Shown: piece after piece, positions 58,400 to 64,000 of the stretch
How the letters are laid out: every line of letters begins with the position of its first letter
Numbering within the stretch: the first letter of the stretch is position 1
NCBI RefSeq assembly: GCF_000143415.4
Contig: NW_003314339.1
Coordinates: forward strand, 747,155-811,154
DNA: 64,000 nt
Direction of reading: 5' to 3'
Source of the DNA: Selaginella moellendorffii
Lineage: Eukaryota; Streptophyta; Lycopodiopsida; Selaginellales; Selaginellaceae
The notes under the pieces: model-generated
The model's database searches: none
What the model was told of the DNA's origin: nothing
Seen by the model: only the letters and a program-made list of their open reading frames with translations
Position numbers and translations under genes: made by a program

Positions 58400-58411
58400 G
58401 GGTGGTGGAGT
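58400..58411 (+). other. Polypurine tract of gypsy-B
   Basis: GGGTGGTGGAG just before the 3' LTR. The same string (ATGGGTGGTGGAAT) precedes the LARD-1 3' LTR on the minus strand. Confidence 0.75.
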
Positions 58412-59559
58412 TGTAAGGAAGCAACTCGCCGAGGTGTCGTAGGCTAAAGGAACCCCGAAAGCATGACCAAAATGACAAAGAGTTCATCGGATGGGACCAA
58501 GTCGAAGATCGAGTCCAAGACCGACTCTAGGACCGAGTTCGAGATAGGGTCCGGAATCGAGTCCGAGACCGACTCGGGGACCGAGTTCGAGTCCGAGTTC
58601 GAGACCGAGTTCGAGATGGAGTCCAAGATCCGAAATCGGGTCCGAGACCGAGTCCGAGGTCGAGTCCGAGGTCGGGTCCGAGATCGGGTCCGAGATCGAG
58701 TCCGTGATCGAGTCCGAACCCGAATCCGAAGTCGGATCCGAAATCGGGTCCGAGATCGAGCCAGAGACTAAGTCCAAATACTAATACGGGTCAAGGGGTG
58801 AAAGCCCAAAGCGTGCGTCTCCCAGGGGGGGGGGGGCTGCAGGGGGTTCCAAAAGTATAGTAGGGATAGTGAGGTCCAGGAACCAGTTTTGAAGGGACTC
58901 TCCAGTTGGGCTTCCAAACCAACTTGAGGTTGAGACTGGGACCGAGGGGCCTTGGGTGGGAGTGAGCATGGACTTGGCTGGTGCCGGAGGGGCCATCCAA
59001 GGAAGTGCTCAAGAGCAGCTCCCACTCCCGAAAGGGAAACCGATTGCGGTGCTCCCGGCTCATGTGGAGTGGTGCCCCACTTGAGTACCATGCGGCTCAT
59101 TGGTCCTCGCCCTTCCTAGGGGCTTGGGCCTTCCTTCGGGATGGAAGTGGGGGGCGAGAGGTACCCATACCGGGCCGCTAGGCCACGGTGTTTCGCCCCG
59201 ACATCCTGAAGCAAGTGTTGCACTCAAGACTTGGGTTTTAGAGGGTCCCATGATCAAGTCTTGTGGTACCAAGGGATGTTGGGAACCTGGAAGCTTGGTG
59301 TGCTTGGCTGCTTGTGCTTGCGGGGAGTGTAGCCGAACCTTAGTCCAGTCTAACCTGGGGAGGGGGATTGGGAGTGATTTGGGAATCCGTGGAAGTATGG
59401 CTAACACTCCGTTGCTCGTGCAGTGAGTAGCTGAAACCAAGTAGGAACTGGTACCATAGGCGAGATCCTTGGCAAGGGAACTTAGCAAAAGCCAAGGAAG
59501 TGTTGGACGGATAGACGAGGTAAGCTGGCAAATTGGAAAGGAAAAATTTGTGGCTTACA
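58412..59559 (+). repeat. Gypsy-B 3' LTR (type 2)
   Basis: 1,148 bp, same length as the 5' LTR, TGTAAGGAAGCAACTCGCC to GTGGCTTACA, followed by TSD CTGGT. Confidence 0.93.
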
Positions 59560-61009
59560 CTGGTGTTCTAGAGTGTTTGGGTGTCCCAATGACGGCTTCT
59601 TTGACAATGAGTATTTCCTTTTATGACATTGACTTACTATATTGCAACATAAGCAACTTATCCCCCATAAGGGTATATCCACTTCCCTATGCTATTAAGA
59701 AAGCTTGGGTAGCTACGTTCTACCCGTTTAACCAATTATTTTGCACCTCTTGCTTAGTTGCTTCGTAATTGTCAAGTCCTACAACTCATTGCTGGTGCTT
59801 CCACACCTCCATCATTATCTAGGTCACCACACTCTAACTGCATGCTCTGCAGCTTAGGCTATGCCATTCCCATTTCTATTGGGATTCCTTTGGCAAGGGG
59901 TTCTCATGAACCCACCAACATAGCCTCAAGGTATCACACCTTGGCACATTTGGTGTCTCCACACCATCAGCTCCACGAGCCTACCTCTATGACACTTCTT
60001 CTTTGTGTCTAAGTTTTTGCCAAGACCAATACCACTCTTTCTCATGCCAACCATCCGTTAGCACTGCACCATAGAGGTCACACACAACTTTGTGTCAAAG
60101 TTGTTTTCTTTTTGGGAACACCTTTCCCACGACTTTAGCATGGCACATATTGCCATTGATGAGATACCCTCTGTTCTCATCCTTGGATCCTATGATCCCC
60201 CCTCATCCTTCGTGGGGTACAACACACCTCAGTCCAAATGCTTCCATCAGTCCTTTTAGGACCATCCCTTGACTCTACTTGAGTCATCCAGCAGTTTTGG
60301 ACTTGGTTAATCCACAGACCTGTAAGGTCTTACTTGTGAGGCACTAGCTCACTAGAATACACTTCTTGCATTCCTGTCCTACTCAAAAGGACTATTTTCA
60401 CAAGTGTTACTCTGACACTTGATTTTGTTCTCTGGGGGCAACCTTTGCCCCTTAGGACTACTTGTCCATGTGATGAGAATACCAACTCATCTCTTAGTAC
60501 ACCCCCCAACTCCTTGGGTTGTTCCAGCATTTATTAAAGGTAGCCCCGGCTACCATTTCAAGGACTTGAGTCTTCTTCCGTATTTGACCTCCCACGGTCA
60601 TTACCTCTGGTCTCACATTCATGAGCACCAACCTCAACTATATGAGGATAATCTTGTGACTTCTTTATTGTTTTGGAGTTTACATCTTTCCCGTGATCCC
60701 AACTATAGTTGTTTATCACAACTACATTAGCCCGTTTGCTGCGTCAAACGCTCATTTGGATCACATCCTCATCTCTCTAAGGAGACCTTATACTGTTCCC
60801 AAGATCCCAAAGTTGTTCCATTATTGGCCCTTTTATATCCACCACATTGTGCCCAAGTTCCAGCATGAACTTGAGTGGAGAGCCATTTCCTCTCGACATG
60901 CTACTCCTCTAGGATAGGCCCACTCCTAGGACCTTCCGATGCCAACATCAATGGTGATATATTTGAGCACCAATAAAAGTCGGACTAAGGAACAGCTCCG
61001 ATACCAAAT
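59560..61009 (-). mobile_element. LARD-1 internal region, 5' segment with primer-binding site
   Basis: Homologous to 6311-7766 of LARD-A. The primer-binding site (minus strand TGGTATCGGAGC) is at 60995-61006. Just inside, a minus-strand ATG opens a short frame that soon stops. Gag-pol is not recognisable. Confidence 0.8.
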
Positions 61010-62681
61010 TGTAAGCGACTAATTTTTCCATTTTACTTTAGTCACTTAACTGCACCTCCGACCACTTGGAGGAGTCTTATTCACAACCTCCATAAGTCCT
61101 AGTTAGAACTTGGGGCTTGCCAGCCCTGAGAATGGCATCCATGCCACTCAACCTTTGCACTTGGTCCAAGTGCTCCATGTGTCCGATCCCATGACCGACA
61201 CCCCAAGGTACCACCGACATACCAGCCCGTTATGCTAGGCCATGCCCATTCACCTTGGTCACACCGGTGGTCTAACGCCACCTGCATCATAATCCCGTCT
61301 CTCAAAGACTGGGCCGTCCGTCCATGAGCGATCATCCCAGATCTACTCCTTAGCATCCTTAGGATGCCCGCAGACATGGGGAATAGCCTTCCCCGACAAC
61401 TCTTTTCCAGTCCCCACCAAGTCCCTTTTAGTCTATGGCCGTGTTCGCCAACACTGCCACTGGATCAAGGCCCGCAGGCTTGACCGCTAAGTCCCACTAT
61501 CCTTTGGGACTTCCTCACCTTGTGACCGTATCCTTGGTCACTGCATTAGAGGCCTACTCCTCTTCCCTTTCACCATTTGGGACTTTGGGACAACATTTCG
61601 GAACACCGTGGCCTTTTGCAAGCCTCATGGGTACTCTCCCCGCCTTTCGCCTTTAGGTGCTCTAGCCATGGGCTTAGAGCGAGGTTCCGTTGAGCCACGA
61701 CAGGTATCCAAGTAGGTAGTGCCACCCACACTTGGACTAGGAGCATCGGCCAGTCGATCTCCCGGGGAAACTAGAGCCGGCTCTTGAACACTTCACCAAG
61801 CTACCCCGCTTGTCGGTCCGTGTTCACTCCAGTTTTGGACTTCCCAGTGGGCAGCTCATCACCCAACACTGGGTCCGGCCTTCCTGGGCCAAACTAGCCT
61901 TTCCTGACCAAACTGGCTCCACTGCAGTCCTCCCCCTACTATACTTTTGGAGCTCACCAAACCCCCCAGGGTCTGGGAGATGAACGCTTTGGGCTTTCAC
62001 CCTCTCAGACTCGAACTCGGACTCGGACTCAGACTCGAACTCGGACTCGGACTCGGACTCGGACTCGGACTCGGACTCGGACTCAGACTCGGGCTCGGCC
62101 TCGGTCTCGGCCTCGGCCTCGGTCTCGGCCTCGGCCTCGGTCTTGGTCTCAGTCTCGATCTCGGTCTCGGTCTTGGTCCCGGTCTTGGTCCCGGTCTCAG
62201 TCTCGACTTCGGACTCCATCTCGGACTCCATCTCGGACTCCATCTCGGGTCCATCTCAGACTCCATCTCGGACTCCATCTCGGGTCCATCTCGGACTCCA
62301 TCTCGGACTCCATCTCGGGTCCATCTCGGACTCAATCTCGGATCCATCTCGGTCCACCTCGGACTCCACCTCGGACTCCATCTCGGGGTCCTTCTCGGAC
62401 TCCACTTCGGACTCCACATCGGACTCCAACTCGGGTCCATCTCAGACACTTCCACGTGTCATGTGTTAGTCCTTTTTTGGGTCCCCTTTTTGGAGCTTCG
62501 CTTATGGCTCGCTTTGTGCTCATTCCTCAAGCACTTTGTTAGGGGTTCCACTCCCGCTCTCTACCTTTCAAGGCGGAGCTTTTAGTCCAAACGTGTTACA
62601 CTCGTTTGGCTTTCGCTTCGGCCACTACCACGTGGCACCCCTCTGGCTCTACTTTGGGGCCTAGGGATTTTGTGTCTCACA
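61010..62681 (-). repeat. LARD-1 5' LTR
   Basis: 1,672-bp type 1 LTR in minus orientation, + strand TGTAAGCGAC to TGTCTCACA, array at about 62010-62450. It differs in array length from the 3' LTR at 13413-15139. Confidence 0.9.
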
Positions 62682-63060
62682 CTTTCCAAGGGTTTGCCAT
62701 ATGGCATCCATAGGTACCACCTCTCCAAGAGTTTGTCACGTGGCATGCAACCTCCAAGATGCCACCTTTCCAAGGGTTTGCCACGTGGCATCCATAGGTA
62801 CCACCTCTCCAAGAGTTTGTCACGTGGCATGCAACCTCCAAGATGCCACCTTTCCAAGGGTTTGCCACGTGGCATCCATAGGTACCACCTCTCCAAGAGT
62901 TTGTCACGTGGCATGCAACCTCCAAGATGCCACCTTTCCAAGGGTTTGCCACGTGGCATCCATGGGTACCACCTCTCCAAGGGTTTACCACGTGGCATGC
63001 AACCTCCAAGATGCCACCTCTCCAAGGGTTTGCCACGTGGCATGCTATAAGTACATAAAA
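62682..63060. repeat. 84-bp satellite with CACGTG palindromes
   Basis: CTTTCCAAGGG recurs at 62682, 62766, 62850 and 62934, a period of 84 bp made of two related 42-bp halves. Each half has a GCCACGTGGCAT or GTCACGTGGCAT core, a G-box-like palindrome. Both-strand ORFs here are repeat by-products. Confidence 0.92.
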
Positions 63061-63480
63061 GTATGCCACGTGGCATGCCACCTCATCCAAACCATCCGTC
63101 TGAATGCCACCTTCTAAAAGGTATAGCTCATGGCATATAAATTGCTCAAAATGTATGCCACGTGGCAAACCCTACCCTACCCTAAACCCTAAACCCTACT
63201 CTTGCACATGGCATAGTGTTGTGTTCCATACATTGAGCCAGTGTGCCATCTTTAGAGCACGTGGAATAACACGTGGCGATATAAGTTACTACGAAAAAAA
63301 ACAACTCAAAAACATCCAACTTTAGCCGAAATATGAGTTGGCAACACTACATTTACTACCATGACACCAAGCTCGAAATATGTCACGTGACTCTTACCTT
63401 GAAAAACCACTAAAAACGGCACATGTTACATGGCATGAACAGTGTGCCACGTGTCATCCGCTCCTAGGAGTCGTCTCGTG
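63061..63480. other. Region with scattered CACGTG palindromes and telomere-like units
   Basis: No gene seen. GCCACGTGGCAT-like cores continue at irregular spacing (for example about 63063, 63159, 63448). CCCTACCCTACCCTAAACCC-like telomeric units lie at about 63170-63200. Confidence 0.65.
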
Positions 63481-63559
63481 ACACTCGAAAAAAAAAAGTA
63501 AGAAAAAATGACCACTTTTTCATTGTTGATGTTGCAGAAGTTGCAGCACTTCCAGATTC

Positions 63560-63730
63560 TAAGCCCGAACACTAATACATGCTGTGGGGTGAAAGCCCAA
63601 AGTGTGTGTCTCCCAGGGGGGGGGGGGGCTGTGGGGGGTTCCAAAAGTATAGTAGGGATAGTGTGGGTGTTGGAGGTCGGGTAGCCGAGGTGGAGTCCGA
63701 GTTGAACTCGGAGTCTGAGTCCGGGTCCGA
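63560..63730 (+). repeat. Fragment of a third LTR type (conserved core)
   Basis: Contains ACTAATAC, GGGGTGAAAGCCCAAAG, TGTCTCCCAGGGGG and GGTTCCAAAAGTATAGTAGGG in the order seen in type 2 LTRs, and then a short GAGTCCGAG-like run. The surrounding sequence does not match either LTR type, so this is a diverged relative. Confidence 0.6.
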
Positions 63731-64000
63731 ATCTGGGCGAGCGAGTGCTCTTCACGTGGTATACTGCCTGCGGGGCGAGCTCAAAGTGGGCTTTGGCTTC
63801 TGGCTTTGGCTCGTGGCTCTGCTTTTGCTACCTGCAACATCACACTCCCTGCTCGCCACCACAATGCGCATTGGGATGGGTCCTGGTGAAAGTCGGGAGA
63901 CTCGGATCTTTGCGTGCGGTGGTGGTGGGCTGGATGGCAGTTAATCCTCCTGATGTGGGGTGGTGTGTGCCTTTGGTAGAGGGCTGCACACCTATTGCTG
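63731..64000. other. Unassigned end of window
   Basis: No recognised gene or repeat; possibly the continuation of the LTR relative at 63560. An ORF reaching 63944 runs out of the LTR-like block and has no recognisable domain. Confidence 0.4.

Larger units (their letters stand above)
37252..59559 (+). mobile_element. Gypsy-B: Ty3/gypsy chromovirus, complete structure
   Basis: LTRs of 1,148 bp each (37252-38399; 58412-59559), TSD CTGGT at 37247-37251 and 59560-59564, primer-binding site, gag-pol with chromodomain, polypurine tract; transposon copy 3 is inserted at 39737-54511. Without it the element is about 7.5 kb. The LTRs differ at roughly a dozen to fifteen positions by eye, so it is fairly young. 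Coding defects: TGA in gag, TAG in RT and a 1-nt frameshift in RNase H. Confidence 0.93.
13413..62681 (-). mobile_element. LARD-1: full LTR element hosting all downstream insertions
   Basis: Both LTRs are present (13413-15139 and 61010-62681) with TSD CTTTC at 13408-13412 and 62682-62686. Without the insertions the internal part is about 4.0 kb: 15140-17310, 36823-37251 and 59560-61009. The polypurine region beside the 3' LTR (complement of ATTCCACCACCCAT, from 15140) matches that of gypsy-B, and the primer site (60995-61006) matches the same tRNA. No coding domain is visible, so it was probably mobilised by gypsy proteins. Confidence 0.88.

Overview
The window looks like gene-poor, repeat-dense plant chromatin. 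Evidence for a land plant: TTTAGGG-type telomere-like strings, chromodomain Ty3/gypsy retrotransposons primed by initiator Met-tRNA (TGGTATCGGAGCC), and premature stops that are mostly CAG to TAG or CGA to TGA, as expected from decay of CHG- and CG-methylated DNA. Every intron that can be placed in the repeated main gene is short (38-57 nt, except a 239-nt leader intron). Short introns plus gypsy-rich DNA fit a lycophyte such as Selaginella best; that species guess is inference. No ordinary host gene was found.

Nearly everything is a set of insertions inside insertions, and most can be ordered by matching target-site duplications (TSDs). Two short-period satellites (12844-13285; 62682-63060 with its left half at 13290-13412) are the oldest visible substrate. 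A non-coding, minus-oriented LTR element (LARD-1, 13413-62681, TSD CTTTC) sits in the second satellite. Its internal region was split by two full-length plus-oriented Ty3/gypsy elements: gypsy-A (17311-36822, TSD CAACC) and gypsy-B (37252-59559, TSD CTGGT). Each gypsy was in turn hit, in gag/protease, by a copy of one large TIR DNA transposon: copy 2 (19926-32923, TSD CTAG) and copy 3 (39737-54511, TSD ACTA, opposite orientation). Both of those carry solo LTRs of the LARD family (27853-29649, TSD GTGAC; 47816-49361, TSD CTTAT). At the left, the right-hand part of a third transposon copy (1-3935) lies in the LTR of a second LARD (LARD-A, to 12843), whose other LTR contains two more nested solo LTRs (TSDs GCCTT and TGTTA).

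The TIR transposon is the most interesting object. Complete copies are about 13-15 kb, with a 24-bp perfect terminal inverted repeat and 4-bp TSDs. It carries a transposase-like gene of about 1,029 codons (RNase H/DDE-like core) with a small acidic ORF beside it. On the opposite strand is a multi-exon gene for a protein of about 1,640 residues that joins a ParB-like N-terminal segment, a long region of unknown fold, an acidic tract and a C-terminal FCP1/NIF-type HAD phosphatase domain. A palindromic motif, ATGGCRTG(N6)CAYGCCAT, recurs dozens of times throughout the element: in leader and terminal regions, inside the tiny introns, and in frame within both genes. I suggest it is a self-recognition site for an element-encoded protein.

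All copies in the window are damaged (stops, frameshifts, deletions). Gypsy-A and gypsy-B also share what look like two spliceosomal introns inside the integrase region.
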